A program made the position numbers and the translations under genes. Shown here piece by piece: positions 42,551-52,375 of a DNA stretch of 64,000 bases (the stretch's first letter is position 1; the number at the start of each line of letters is the position of its first letter). Origin of the DNA: Bacillus massiliigorillae (GTDB taxonomy: Bacteria > Bacillota > Bacilli > Bacillales > DSM-1321); NCBI RefSeq assembly GCF_000380245.2, contig NZ_HG428744.1, forward strand, positions 1-64,000, given 5' to 3'. The notes beneath the pieces are model-generated. The model ran no database searches. It saw only the letters and a program-made list of their open reading frames with translations, and was not told where the DNA came from.

Positions 42551-43689
42551 GAAAGATCCTCCTTATCCGTCTGCTTTCCGTTATTTGGAACCCTAATGAT
42601 AATAGCTGTTCCCTCTTTCAAATGGACATCTAAACTACCATTCACAAATTCCAAGCGTTCTTTCATTCCTCTTAGTCCATGACCTTTCTCAAAAAAGGCA
42701 GATAAATCTTTGAATTCTCCATCATCACGTATCGTTAATACAATTTCTTTCCATGATTGTTCAATAGAGATATAACAATTGCTAGCACCACTATGTTTCA
42801 CGACATTTGTTACTGCCTCTTTTAAACACATGCTAAGAATATTCTCTGTTAATAACGTTACTTTCGATAACTTAAATTCACCTTCTCGTGTCAAATGAAT
42901 TTGTGCAGCATCAAGTATTTGCTGAATACGGATGATTTCATCTTTTAACCGAATTCCCCGCATGGAGGAAACCATTGTACGCACTTCATTTAATGCCGTT
43001 CGTGCAGTTTGTTGTACATCTTTCAATTCAGCTTTTGCTTGATCTGGATTAGATGATATTAATCTTCTTGCTAGGTCACTTTTTAAACCTATTAACGAGA
43101 GCTTCTGCCCCAGTGTGTCATGAAGATCACGAGCGATACGTGCACGTTCTTCTAATTTTACCAATTCAGCAATTTTCTTATTCGCATCCTCAAGTTTCAT
43201 CTCAAGCCTGCCACGCTCATTTCTACTACGAATGCTAAATGGTAGAAGTAAAGTACATAACCAAGTAATCACAACAAATGGTATTTGGTGAACAAATAAA
43301 GCATCTTTTTGCATAAAAGCGATATATATGGAGATCGATATTGCAATCAGCTGGATGAAATATAGCACTCGAAATGTAATCAGCTTATGAATTCTACCTA
43401 CAAAATATGCTATAAAAAAAGCAAAATATACATAACTAAAAGAAATCGTGGCAGTAACTGATATACCTATTAAAAGTAATGTCCATACATAGATAGACCA
43501 ACCTTTCGCAATAAAAGCAAAGCGATAACAAATAAAGAAAATAACTGTAAGCAATATACCTATGATAATTGCGACAGTTGATGATGATTGAAGAATAAAA
43601 TAAAAAGGTAAAATGCAAAGAATCGTCCAAATATAAGGGGAAATACCATTGTTCTTTTGCCTTACGAGGGCAATTAGTCTTTTGATCAT
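42547..43689 (-). CDS. desK: thermosensor histidine kinase DesK
   Basis: Senses membrane thickness and order at low temperature. 380 residues: five membrane helices (about 18-150), coiled-coil linker, DHp domain with phospho-acceptor His190 in ARDLHDTLGQKLSLIGLKSD, and ATP-binding motifs CLKEAVTNVVKH and GHGLRGMKERL. The N-terminal QKNNGISPYIW keeps the lysine/asparagine 'sunken buoy' region known from B. subtilis DesK. Overlaps desR. It lies 116 bp downstream of des and may share its transcript. Confidence 0.95.
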   Translation of the reverse strand: MIKRLIALVRQKNNGISPYIWTILCILPFYFILQSSSTVAIIIGILLTVIFFICYRFAFIAKGWSIYVWTLLLIGISVTATISFSYVYFAFFIAYFVGRIHKLITFRVLYFIQLIAISISIYIAFMQKDALFVHQIPFVVITWLCTLLLPFSIRSRNERGRLEMKLEDANKKIAELVKLEERARIARDLHDTLGQKLSLIGLKSDLARRLISSNPDQAKAELKDVQQTARTALNEVRTMVSSMRGIRLKDEIIRIQQILDAAQIHLTREGEFKLSKVTLLTENILSMCLKEAVTNVVKHSGASNCYISIEQSWKEIVLTIRDDGEFKDLSAFFEKGHGLRGMKERLEFVNGSLDVHLKEGTAIIIRVPNNGKQTDKEDLS

Positions 43690-43805
43690 ATTTCATACCC
43701 CATTCTTGGCTTAGGATTTTTTCTCAAATCCTTCTTTCTCTACATCTTACCATCTCATCTTGTATATTGACTTGTCAGAGCACTTACAAGTACTGACAAA
43801 CTAGA

Positions 43806-44855
43806 TTATGCCTTTTTATACTTAGGCTGAATTGAACTGCTTTCTTCAATTGTTCTTACTTTAATATCTTTAAAGGTTACGAACTTATCCTGCCTCTCAT
43901 CCCATAGTTTAAACTTCAAGCATTCTAAGCTTGTTGCAAGTGTTATCGTCGGTACATGTTGCAACGGCGTTGTATCATTATGAACGGTTTCAAGCTTATA
44001 GTTTGGTACTCGTGGGCTTAAATGATGCACGTGGTGATAGCCAATATTACCTGTTAACCATTGCAATACTTTTGGAAGCTTATAGAAAGAACTTCCTTCT
44101 ACTGCAGCCTTCACATATTCCCATTCCTTATTATCAACAAAGTACGTGTCTTCAAATGTATGTTGTACATAAAATAACCAAATTCCTAATATACCTGAAA
44201 TATAGAAAATGGGACCTTGAATTAACAAATATGTTTCCCAACCAAACGTATAACACATAACCGCAGCCAAAGCCACGATTCCTACGTTAGTCAGATACGT
44301 ATTCATACGCTCCTTACGTTTAGCTCCTTTTCGATTAAAACGATTAGTAATTAAAAACACATATATAGGACCTAAACCAAACATCACTATAGGATTACGG
44401 TATAAACGATACGCTACTCGTTGCCAAAATGAAGCTTCTAAATACTCATCTACAGTCAAAAACCAAATATCTCCGATTCCGCGTTTATCTAAATTCCCAC
44501 TTGAAGCATGATGTACATTATGGCTATGTTGCCATTGCTTAAACGGGAAAAATGTAAGAATACCTGCTATCGTACCAATCGTCTGATTAATACGTTTATC
44601 TTTAAAGAATGATCCATGACAGCAATCATGAAAAATAATAAAAACACGAACTAAAAAACCTGCTCCAATCACACAAAGTACTAAAGTAAGCGCATATGAA
44701 ATAGATAAGCTCTCATATGCTAAATACCATATCAATACATATGGTATAAATGTATTCAACATCTGCTTGATGCTCCTAGATGTATCTGACTTCTCATAAG
44801 GAGCTACTTGTTTGCGTAAATTCTTTAACATTTGAGTTTGTTTTGTCATCATCAA
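43806..44855 (-). CDS. des: acyl-lipid fatty acid desaturase Des
   Basis: Membrane desaturase that inserts a double bond (delta-5 in B. subtilis) into acyl chains of existing lipids on cold shock. 349 residues with four to six membrane helices and three histidine boxes: HDCCH (76-80), HSHNVHH (110-116) and HHVHH (274-278), eight ligands for the di-iron centre. Preceded by a DesR-type operator and a promoter with a good -10 and poor -35. In B. subtilis the order des-desK-desR is the same. Confidence 0.95.
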   Translation of the reverse strand: MMMTKQTQMLKNLRKQVAPYEKSDTSRSIKQMLNTFIPYVLIWYLAYESLSISYALTLVLCVIGAGFLVRVFIIFHDCCHGSFFKDKRINQTIGTIAGILTFFPFKQWQHSHNVHHASSGNLDKRGIGDIWFLTVDEYLEASFWQRVAYRLYRNPIVMFGLGPIYVFLITNRFNRKGAKRKERMNTYLTNVGIVALAAVMCYTFGWETYLLIQGPIFYISGILGIWLFYVQHTFEDTYFVDNKEWEYVKAAVEGSSFYKLPKVLQWLTGNIGYHHVHHLSPRVPNYKLETVHNDTTPLQHVPTITLATSLECLKFKLWDERQDKFVTFKDIKVRTIEESSSIQPKYKKA

Positions 44856-44886
44856 CCAAACCCTTCCCCCATCATTTATTAAAGTT

Positions 44887-44958
44887 ATTATAATGACTAG
44901 GTACTAATTTTTGCAGACATACGTGTCATAGTGTGTATATGACATTTGTCATATACAC
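44887..44958 (-). promoter_or_regulatory. des promoter and DesR-type operator
   Basis: Minus strand -10 TATAAT at 44887-44892; the -35 position (44910-44915) reads TGCAAA, weak. Upstream lies a perfect palindrome with 12-bp arms GTGTATATGACA (44933-44944) and its complement (44947-44958) around TT, plus a second dyad GACA-N4-TGTC (44916-44927). They would centre near -40 and -65, matching the span where DesR binds in B. subtilis. Confidence 0.75.
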
Positions 44959-45028
44959 GAATAAAAAACAACCAAACTCCTTATGAATGCTACGTTTTAA
45001 AAAAGTGTACAATTTATGAATTAACAAT

Positions 45029-45073
45029 AGGCACTGTCCCTCAAGTCATCTTGACTAACTAGGGACAGTGCCT
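45029..45073. terminator. terminator after the methyltransferase gene
   Basis: Perfect 13-bp stem AGGCACTGTCCCT with AGGGACAGTGCCT and an inner AGTCA-TGACT hairpin in the loop. T runs are weak on both strands, but the stem is very stable. Confidence 0.7.
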
Positions 45074-45100
45074 TATATCACGACTCTAATTATTTATTTC

Positions 45101-45697
45101 TCAAATATAAGCCAACTTATATAATACAAATCGTTCATTTTCATCACGCTCATTTAATCCTACCTCTCCTCTACGTTCAAAGGAAGGATGGTCATCCAAG
45201 AAGAATAAATATTCCTCTGATGGATAATAAAGTACAACTGTTATTTCACGCTTCGTACGCTCGACAGAAAGTAGAATATTATTGATGACATTTCTGAAAA
45301 TCTGCACCGAAAATGGATTAAAGAAATAAAACACATTATCTCGGCGATTCACTTCGTACTCTTGCGCAAAGCAACATAGAAATTGAATCTTATCAGTAGA
45401 TGCTTTCTTTCCATAACTAGCTAAATTAGCAAGTGCTTCTTCATAAAATCCTTCATCCATTTCAATACCTACCACTGATGCCTGACACTCATGATGAATA
45501 AAAAAATTGAGTCTACCTTTTCCGCAGCCAAAGTCCACAACACGATCGTTACCTGTTAAAGGCAAATGCTGTAACAATTTCTTCAATCCTGCATACGGTG
45601 TTGGTTCATAGCGATGATAATGTAAAGATTTATGAAAGCCCATTTGGTCGCCAGTTGTTTTGATGTTGAGTAAATGATCGTATTCAATTTCCTTCAT
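45101..45697 (-). CDS. class I SAM-dependent methyltransferase
   Basis: 198 residues with a Rossmann-like methyltransferase fold: motif I VVDFGCGKGR (about 53-62), acidic motif II end GIEMDEGF, and FYFFNPFS after strand 4. The substrate is not clear; such short proteins are often annotated as generic methyltransferases. The start has a weak ribosome site (AGGAGTGA). Single gene between two terminators. A CACGTTT-N10-AAACGTG dyad (45735-45758) lies just upstream and may be an operator. Confidence 0.8.
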   Translation of the reverse strand: MKEIEYDHLLNIKTTGDQMGFHKSLHYHRYEPTPYAGLKKLLQHLPLTGNDRVVDFGCGKGRLNFFIHHECQASVVGIEMDEGFYEEALANLASYGKKASTDKIQFLCCFAQEYEVNRRDNVFYFFNPFSVQIFRNVINNILLSVERTKREITVVLYYPSEEYLFFLDDHPSFERRGEVGLNERDENERFVLYKLAYI

Positions 45698-45773
45698 TTA
45701 GTCACTCCTGTAAAAAAGATTATGTTTATTATGACACGTTTCTTGTGAGAAAAACGTGACGTATTATACGTTG

Positions 45774-45810
45774 CAAAAAGCAGCCTATGTCTTAATAACA
45801 AAGCTGCTTC
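45774..45810 (-). terminator. terminator after the HAD gene
   Basis: AAGCAGC with GCTGCTT (45778-45784, 45803-45809); minus strand then has TTTTTG. Confidence 0.75.
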
Positions 45811-45822
45811 TCTACTATGATT

Positions 45823-46527
45823 CTAACCTATTAATCTATTAACTAATTGTAGTAACTGTTGATTGTCAAACACTTGATAATCTGGGGTAAACTCATCATT
45901 GTCAATTGTACGATTGCGATGATTCACCCAAATACTTTTCCACTCAGCTGATTTTGCACCAATCACATCGTTCTGGAACGAATCTCCCACATAGTATGTA
46001 TGACTCGCTGCAAAACCAAATTGCTTTTCCGCAATGGCAAATATCTCTTTGCTTGGCTTAGCTACATCCACTTCACTGGATATAATAATTTTGTCATCTT
46101 CAAACCAATGAGATAACCCTAATGCTTTCATTTTCATTCTTTGATGCATCGATGGTCCATTCGTTATAATACCGATTTCAATTCCCTTCTCCTTACACAT
46201 GTTAAACACTTGCTGTATCTCAGGGACAATTGTAATCTTATACTGCTGATCCGCATATTCCACTTGAAAGGTAGCTGCTTGTTCTTTATCAATCGTTATT
46301 CCCTGTTGTTCAAATGCTAGCTGGATTCTATTACAATGCATTTCATGAACATCTAATTCTCCGCTTTCTGTAAGATGAAATACCTCGTCACTATATTTCC
46401 TACTATCGATATATAGCTTATATACATCGACAGCATCCATCTTATGAAAAATTGAATCATAAGCTTTTTGGAAAGGTGAAAATTGATTATAAATGGTATC
46501 GTCTAAATCAAATACGAAGTTTATCAA
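45823..46527 (-). CDS. HAD-superfamily phosphatase (YjjG-like)
   Basis: 234-residue haloacid-dehalogenase-type phosphatase: motif I DLDDT with nucleophile Asp7 and Asp9, cap domain about 15-85, motif II IITNG, motif III lysine in AKPSKEIF and motif IV YVGDSFQNDV. The closest described group is YjjG-type nucleotidases, but broad small-phosphate activity is common. It starts 84 bp after the double isoprenoid-synthase gene, same strand, with no terminator seen between, so the two may be one operon. Confidence 0.85.
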   Translation of the reverse strand: MINFVFDLDDTIYNQFSPFQKAYDSIFHKMDAVDVYKLYIDSRKYSDEVFHLTESGELDVHEMHCNRIQLAFEQQGITIDKEQAATFQVEYADQQYKITIVPEIQQVFNMCKEKGIEIGIITNGPSMHQRMKMKALGLSHWFEDDKIIISSEVDVAKPSKEIFAIAEKQFGFAASHTYYVGDSFQNDVIGAKSAEWKSIWVNHRNRTIDNDEFTPDYQVFDNQQLLQLVNRLIG

Positions 46528-46611
46528 GGCTGCACATTCCTTTATATGATTTTTTAAATATACTAATGTAAGAAGAATTTAGTATTGTTAGCTTAATAAA
46601 ATAGCAAACTC

Positions 46612-48987
46612 TTAATGATTTCTATTCACAACATAATTCAATAAATGCTTTAGAAAAGCTGTATTGCGAGGTACCTCTTGTAGAGATTCTATTGCAAGAC
46701 AATAATGATTCCACAATTCTTTTCTAGCCGCTTCTTGACCTAAAATCGATACAAAGGTTGAATTGTTATTCTCCTCATCTTGTCCAATAGGTTTTCCAAG
46801 AATCGTTCGATTCCCTTCCACATCAAGCAAATCATCCTTGATTTGAAACGCAATACCAGTATGTCGAGCGAATCTTTTCAGTGCTTCCATTTCCGATTCC
46901 TTAGCATGAGCGAGAATGGCAGGCATGATTAGTGATGCTTCAAATGCAATCCCTGTTTTATAAAAACACATTGTGTTCAGTTGTTCGATTGTCAAAGGCT
47001 TGCCTTTGGAACCTAAATCCATTGCTTGACCTCTACACATATCCATTGCAATTCGCGATGAATATTGAATTAAGTGAAGTACAGTCTTTGAATCAAACTG
47101 TTCAAGGGATGTTTGTTCCTCAATAGCCTTCTGAGTTAGAAAAAGACCTGTTATTTCTGCAATAGCAGGATTATATTCCTGATGGAGTGTTGCGCGCCCT
47201 CTGCGAGTAGAGGCATTGTCTTGAGATGGCAAATCATCAAAGATTAGTGATGCAGTATGCATATACTCCAATGATTTCAAAAGTGGTAAAATCGCTGACT
47301 TTTTCAATCCGTATCCATCAACACCCATAACCCAAGTCATAATTGGTCTTAAACGCTTGCCATCGCCTTCCAAACTATAATTAGCGGCATCAATAATTGG
47401 CTCTTTTATACCTTGTATATGATTGTCTTTAGTAATCGGTAAGCTGTTATTAATCTCTTCACGAACGCTTTCAATCGTTTGGACAAAATTGTCCCGTTCT
47501 TTCCGTTCTTCTCTTAACATAGAAAGCATATGATCGCGAAGTAGTTTATCAAAAAAGTCTACATCATCTGCTTTACGTACTAATTCCTGTATAATCCTAT
47601 TAAATTCTGAGTCACCTGAAGCTAATATATCCATAATTTCATTATACTTCTCTGTACCCAACCGTTCTTTGTATCGTTTCAAACCGTTTATCGCACGATC
47701 TAAAATAACTTCACATACCTTTGAATCAGAATGATACACATTATGAATTAAGTTGGAAATGACCGTCCAATATAATTCATAAGGATTAATTAAATCTGGT
47801 CGCTTATCATGATATTTCATGTAGTACGTATAAGGCGTTACTGCGCCAGCCTGCATATCATCAAACATATCGGCAAAATCATCCGCTAACTGATTGTAAA
47901 TACCATAATAAAACGTTCGGTTATGAAACCCCTCATCTTCTTCAGCACTAATAACAGAACGAACAATTAAACGTGAAGAAGCCGATTTTAAAATAACTGG
48001 TATATACAGTTCCCCATTGGTATAGTCTGTCTTCTTTAAATCCTTATTACGATCCACTTCCTGAGATTGAAAAAACACATAAGATTGCTCGAAAAACTGT
48101 TTGCTTGTCTCTGGGCGTTGTTGAGATTTAATATATTCAAAAGCATCTCGAAGTTCTGCATGTATATACCTCATTAACTCCATGTTTCTCCAAGACCATT
48201 TGTCTATCCTTGGTACCGCCCCTGTAAGTAGTGTAGTACGAATTAAATTCGAATATTGTTTTTTCTCATTAACAGATAAAACTTCAGAATCTAGCAGATC
48301 ATCAATAAAGGGATAAGTTAAGCCATAGGAGTATCCCAGTCTAATCGCCTCATCAAGCTTTTGGATGCGTTCTTCAGAAGAGATTTGTTCGTCCATCTCC
48401 TCCATCACATGCATTACTACCCCACCTATAAGCTTAATAAGCTTTCTTTGGGCTTGTTCAGCATCCATCCCTTCAGGAATACGAGAAGATACCCTTCTTA
48501 TTTTATCTATCACCCAGATGACAGTTGATTCAACGCCTTCTTTCTGAGCCCATTTATACAACCCAGCCATGCTAAACGTCATATTATCTTCTTTTGGAGT
48601 AGATGTAGTTAATTGACGTTTCAGACTATCAACAGAACGCTGAACTCTCTCTTGTGTTTCGGCTGTATCCAAGGCTTTCCCAAGATCTCTCATAAATATA
48701 TAAGCGACACTTCTATCTAAGTAATTATCAAGCTTACCTGTATGATCCAACCATTGAATATAATTGTAATAATCTTTAGTACTTGGCTTTCTCTTTCTAC
48801 GAGAAAAAACAGAAAATAGGGGTTGACGATATATATGGTTCGGTTTCCAAGATTGTATGTCTCTCGTCAAATTAGAGACATAGTTCTTCTCCTTAACTTG
48901 TTCTTTAAGTGTATTGAAATAATGAGCAGCTCTCTGCTCAGCTATCCGATAGCATTCATCGGCATTTGTTATTAACTCCTTATTCAT
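46612..48987 (-). CDS. large protein with two isoprenoid-synthase-type domains
   Basis: 791 residues. The C-terminal part (about 520-791) is a polyprenyl diphosphate synthase: GDGKRLRP, first aspartate motif DDLPSQD with RRGR (584-597), CRGQAMDL, and second motif QIKDDLLD (715-722). The N-terminal part is all-helical, not a recognised family by eye, but has its own pair of acid motifs: DDLLD (about 229-233) and QLADDFADMFDD (about 366-377) followed by GAVTP, as in a second class I isoprenoid synthase fold. It may be a terpene cyclase or a degenerate regulatory half. ATG at 48996 is too close to GAGG; 48987 is preferred. It starts what may be an operon with the HAD phosphatase. Confidence 0.75.
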   Translation of the reverse strand: MNKELITNADECYRIAEQRAAHYFNTLKEQVKEKNYVSNLTRDIQSWKPNHIYRQPLFSVFSRRKRKPSTKDYYNYIQWLDHTGKLDNYLDRSVAYIFMRDLGKALDTAETQERVQRSVDSLKRQLTTSTPKEDNMTFSMAGLYKWAQKEGVESTVIWVIDKIRRVSSRIPEGMDAEQAQRKLIKLIGGVVMHVMEEMDEQISSEERIQKLDEAIRLGYSYGLTYPFIDDLLDSEVLSVNEKKQYSNLIRTTLLTGAVPRIDKWSWRNMELMRYIHAELRDAFEYIKSQQRPETSKQFFEQSYVFFQSQEVDRNKDLKKTDYTNGELYIPVILKSASSRLIVRSVISAEEDEGFHNRTFYYGIYNQLADDFADMFDDMQAGAVTPYTYYMKYHDKRPDLINPYELYWTVISNLIHNVYHSDSKVCEVILDRAINGLKRYKERLGTEKYNEIMDILASGDSEFNRIIQELVRKADDVDFFDKLLRDHMLSMLREERKERDNFVQTIESVREEINNSLPITKDNHIQGIKEPIIDAANYSLEGDGKRLRPIMTWVMGVDGYGLKKSAILPLLKSLEYMHTASLIFDDLPSQDNASTRRGRATLHQEYNPAIAEITGLFLTQKAIEEQTSLEQFDSKTVLHLIQYSSRIAMDMCRGQAMDLGSKGKPLTIEQLNTMCFYKTGIAFEASLIMPAILAHAKESEMEALKRFARHTGIAFQIKDDLLDVEGNRTILGKPIGQDEENNNSTFVSILGQEAARKELWNHYCLAIESLQEVPRNTAFLKHLLNYVVNRNH

Positions 48988-49280
48988 ACGGAACATTACC
49001 TCGACTTAATGGTCTTTTAAATCTATTACAACTTCCTCTAAAATAGATATTATTTTAATATAATTAAAAATACCATCTTTATTGCTAGAAAGCTAAATGA
49101 AGATTATTGGTATATCTGTTAACTCACATCATTTATTGCCTAACTTAATCATATTTATTTAACCACTTATCAATTTATTCCATTACATCCTATGTAAATC
49201 CTGCGATATAACCTTTGCTTTCTTCTTTATACTACGTTTTAAATTGAATAAAGTTTTAAGCTAAAGAAAAAGAATTAAAT

Positions 49281-49326
49281 AAAACCCTGAAATCATGAAA
49301 ATAAAATTCAATGATTTCAGGGTTTT
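49281..49326 (-). terminator. terminator after selO
   Basis: Perfect 16-bp stem AAAACCCTGAAATCAT with its complement (49281-49296, 49311-49326), T run on the minus side. The remaining 280 bp up to the isoprenoid-synthase gene hold nothing recognised. Confidence 0.9.
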
Positions 49327-49336
49327 CACATCATAA

Positions 49337-50791
49337 TCATGTTCCACAAAATGTCCGATAAGGTATATTCGATGGCTCTGGAAGCTTACAATACTCCTCT
49401 TGTTCTGGCGTGTATGCGAATGGATTAGAAAGGATATTAAGTAATCTCTCCATCACGCTGAAGTCTCCATTCACAGCGGCTTTAAGTGCTTCCTCTACTC
49501 TATGATTACGTGGAATAACCGCTGGATTACTCTTCTTCATCAAGTTTAGTGAAGCTTCTTTTGATTCCTCTTGTCTGTTAAGTCGCTCTTGCCACTGTTG
49601 ATACCATTGCTTAAATTCTTCTTTATCATGTAGAACAGTATTTTCTAGTTTGTCTATAGTTAATGCACGAAATGTATTTGTATAATCCGCTCGATATTCT
49701 TCCATCATATCGAGAAGAACTTTAATAAGCTCTTCATCTTTTTTCTCTTCATTAAAGATACCGAGTTTTGCTCTTAAGCCAGCATACCAATTACTCTGGA
49801 ACAGCATTGCAAACTCAGAAAGTGCATTTTCAGCAATTTTGATTGCTTCTTCCTGCTTCTCATGGAGTAATGGCACTAAAGTTTCAGCAAATCGAGTGAG
49901 ATTCCATAAACCTATATATGGCTGATTACCAAACGCATAACGACCTTGTTCATCAATTGAGCTGAATACAGTTGCAGGGTCATATGTATCCATGAAAGCA
50001 CACGGACCATAATCAATTGTTTCTCCACTAATCGTCATATTATCAGTATTCATAACACCATGAATAAAACCAACAAGCTGCCATTTAGCAATTAAATCAG
50101 CTTGACGTTTAATTACTTCCTCAAGAAGAGCTAAGTATCGGTTTGCATCCTCTTTAATATCGGGATAATGTCTTTTTATCGTATAATCAGCCAGTGTACG
50201 AACATCATCAGCTGATCCAAAGTTCACAGCGAATTGAAAGGTTCCAACACGAATATGACTACCTGCCACACGAGTCAAAATAGCACCAGGCAAGTACGTT
50301 TCACGAGCTACTCCTTCGCCCGTTGTCACTACTGCTAAACTACGAGTTGTGGGAATTCCTAGACTATGCATCGCTTCACTAATAATATATTCACGTAACA
50401 TCGGACCAAGTGCCGCTCGACCGTCACCACCACGCGAATAAGGTGTTCGTCCTGAACCTTTCAACTGAATATCATGCCGTTCTCCTTGTGGTGTAATCTG
50501 CTCACCAAGTAGAATGGCTCTCCCGTCTCCTAACATATTAAAGTGTCCAAACTGATGCCCCGCATAAGCTTGCGCTAAAGGTTCTGCACCTTCAGGAATC
50601 TTATTACCAGCGAACACTGCAATAGCATCTTCACTTTGAAGTTTATCTGGATTCAATCCTAATGATTTGGCTAATGATTGATTTAAAATAATTAATTGTG
50701 GAGACTTTACTGGGGTTGGATTCATATTTTTATAAAACAATTTTGGTAGTCGAGCGTAACTATTATCAAAATTCCAGCCTGTATTTGTCAT
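49337..50791 (-). CDS. selO: protein adenylyltransferase SelO (YdiU family)
   Basis: Pseudokinase-fold enzyme that transfers AMP from ATP to Ser/Thr/Tyr of proteins (AMPylation), linked to redox stress in E. coli. About 484 residues. Family motifs include YAGHQFGHFNMLGDGRA, LKGSGRTPYSRGGDGRAALG, HGVMNTDNMTISGETIDYGP with the catalytic Asp and metal Asn/Asp, and a C-terminal QEEYCKLPEPSNIPYRTFCGT. No selenocysteine (the eukaryotic member has Sec near the C-terminus; here Cys is third from last). Upstream ATGs exist; 50791 is chosen for the AAGGGG site and the family start MTNTGWNFDNSYARLP. Confidence 0.93.
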   Translation of the reverse strand: MTNTGWNFDNSYARLPKLFYKNMNPTPVKSPQLIILNQSLAKSLGLNPDKLQSEDAIAVFAGNKIPEGAEPLAQAYAGHQFGHFNMLGDGRAILLGEQITPQGERHDIQLKGSGRTPYSRGGDGRAALGPMLREYIISEAMHSLGIPTTRSLAVVTTGEGVARETYLPGAILTRVAGSHIRVGTFQFAVNFGSADDVRTLADYTIKRHYPDIKEDANRYLALLEEVIKRQADLIAKWQLVGFIHGVMNTDNMTISGETIDYGPCAFMDTYDPATVFSSIDEQGRYAFGNQPYIGLWNLTRFAETLVPLLHEKQEEAIKIAENALSEFAMLFQSNWYAGLRAKLGIFNEEKKDEELIKVLLDMMEEYRADYTNTFRALTIDKLENTVLHDKEEFKQWYQQWQERLNRQEESKEASLNLMKKSNPAVIPRNHRVEEALKAAVNGDFSVMERLLNILSNPFAYTPEQEEYCKLPEPSNIPYRTFCGT

Positions 50792-50967
50792 GATATCCCC
50801 TTTCTTTTTCATATTCTTCATCACATAATCCTTTAAAAGTCTGCTTTTCCATTACTTTATTATAGCCTCGTGGTGCTTTTTATATGTTATTCAAAGACTT
50901 GAGTATGGATATTTGGGGTATAAAAGAGGAATATGAGATTACTAGCATTTTAAATAACTAAGCATGA

Positions 50968-51009
50968 AAAAAAGCAGAAACAATTTTACTTTGTTTCTGC
51001 TTCTTTTTG
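50968..51009 (-). terminator. terminator downstream of panE-like gene
   Basis: AAGCAGAAAC with GTTTCTGCTT (50972-50981, 50993-51002); T run of seven on the minus side. It is 150 nt after the stop of the reductase gene. Confidence 0.8.
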
Positions 51010-51154
51010 TATTTGCTATAAACTTCAATGGTTACACGCTATCACAATATCTGATGTTATATTTCTTTACTCTTCTGAAAAGGAATATACTCTTCATCAA
51101 AACACAAATCGTAAAGTATTTATTTTGTTGTTTAACTTTATTAAATAAAAGGTA

Positions 51155-52081
51155 TCAGCAAACAACATATTGCTTTTCAATCACTTGAATCTTCTCATAC
51201 AACTCTTCATTAACAGGTGTAGCAACCCCATATTTCTTCCCTAATGCCACTACTGTACCTGCGAATAATTCTACCTCACTGAATCGCTTTGCTTCCACAT
51301 CTTGAGCCATTGACGGCTTTCCATTTGGACTTAACTTACCTAATACGTTTAGCCAATATTGTAAATCTTCTTCCGTTAAATGAACTCCTTCTTTTTCAGA
51401 TAGTGCGATTACCTCTCGCATAGCTGCAATCATCATATCCCTTGCTTCACCTTCTCTTTGCACTTCACCATAATTGCTTTTATAAACAGCAACCGTTTGA
51501 TTTACACCTACATTAAGCATAAATTTTCCCCATTGGCGTCTATACATATCATGATCTAATTCAAACGGAAGCTCCATCTTTTCAAAAAAAGCTGCCAAGT
51601 CCTTTGCATTTTGTGAGACTTTACTAGGATCTTTATCACCAAAACAGAGCATGCCCATATGGTCGTAGGTCAATTTATTCCCAACCTTAACCGCATCCAT
51701 TCCTTGTGCAACACAATACAATAACCTATCCATTCCATATATTTCACCAATAATTTGTTCACTTGTAATTCCATTCAACAAGGAAATAATAATTGTATTT
51801 TTTCCAATATGATTCTTTACAGCTTGTATAGCTTCTTTCAATCCATTATATTTAACTGCAATTATAAGCAAGTCAGCTGGGCCGCAAGCTTCATCAGGTG
51901 TTACATAGTTAAATTCACATATTTCATTATTACAATATACCTTGTTACTTTCATATCTTTGGATACGATCCTGATCTGCTATTATTCTTAAATCTTCTTT
52001 CCCCATTTTCTTAGATAAATGATTTCCAAACAAAACACCTAATGCTCCTAAACCAATAATCGATACTTTTTTTATTGTCAT
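51155..52081 (-). CDS. 2-dehydropantoate 2-reductase family protein
   Basis: 308 residues. Reduces ketopantoate to pantoate with NADPH in the pantothenate pathway (PanE/ApbA family). Rossmann motif IGLGALGVLFG (9-19), DLLIIAVKYNGL, LNGITSEQ with conserved Asn/Gly, catalytic-region lysine in WGKFMLNVGVNQ and the C-terminal SMAQDVEAKRFSEVELFAGTV. Some members act on other 2-keto acids, so panE is likely but not certain. Ribosome site AGGGG, 9 nt. Not clustered with panBCD. Confidence 0.85.
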   Translation of the reverse strand: MTIKKVSIIGLGALGVLFGNHLSKKMGKEDLRIIADQDRIQRYESNKVYCNNEICEFNYVTPDEACGPADLLIIAVKYNGLKEAIQAVKNHIGKNTIIISLLNGITSEQIIGEIYGMDRLLYCVAQGMDAVKVGNKLTYDHMGMLCFGDKDPSKVSQNAKDLAAFFEKMELPFELDHDMYRRQWGKFMLNVGVNQTVAVYKSNYGEVQREGEARDMMIAAMREVIALSEKEGVHLTEEDLQYWLNVLGKLSPNGKPSMAQDVEAKRFSEVELFAGTVVALGKKYGVATPVNEELYEKIQVIEKQYVVC

Positions 52082-52375
52082 ATCCCTTAGCCCCTCTTCG
52101 CTTTTATAAAAATTTTAACACATTAAAAGAATTTTCTGTCTAATGCACTCACACTACTATTTATAAGATATAAATGACTCTTTTTTACAATGATTTAACA
52201 TATCAATCTTAATTTGTTGACCAAAGCTAATAAAGATGATAGAATTCCTTTATTGTTTTATAAATATAATGAATGTTAGTTCGAAGATTACTTTAATTTT
52301 CTATCCAACTTAGACATTCGAATATTTTCATATATTAGTAAGCAATGAATGCCGTGGATTAAACTATGGCAGGAG

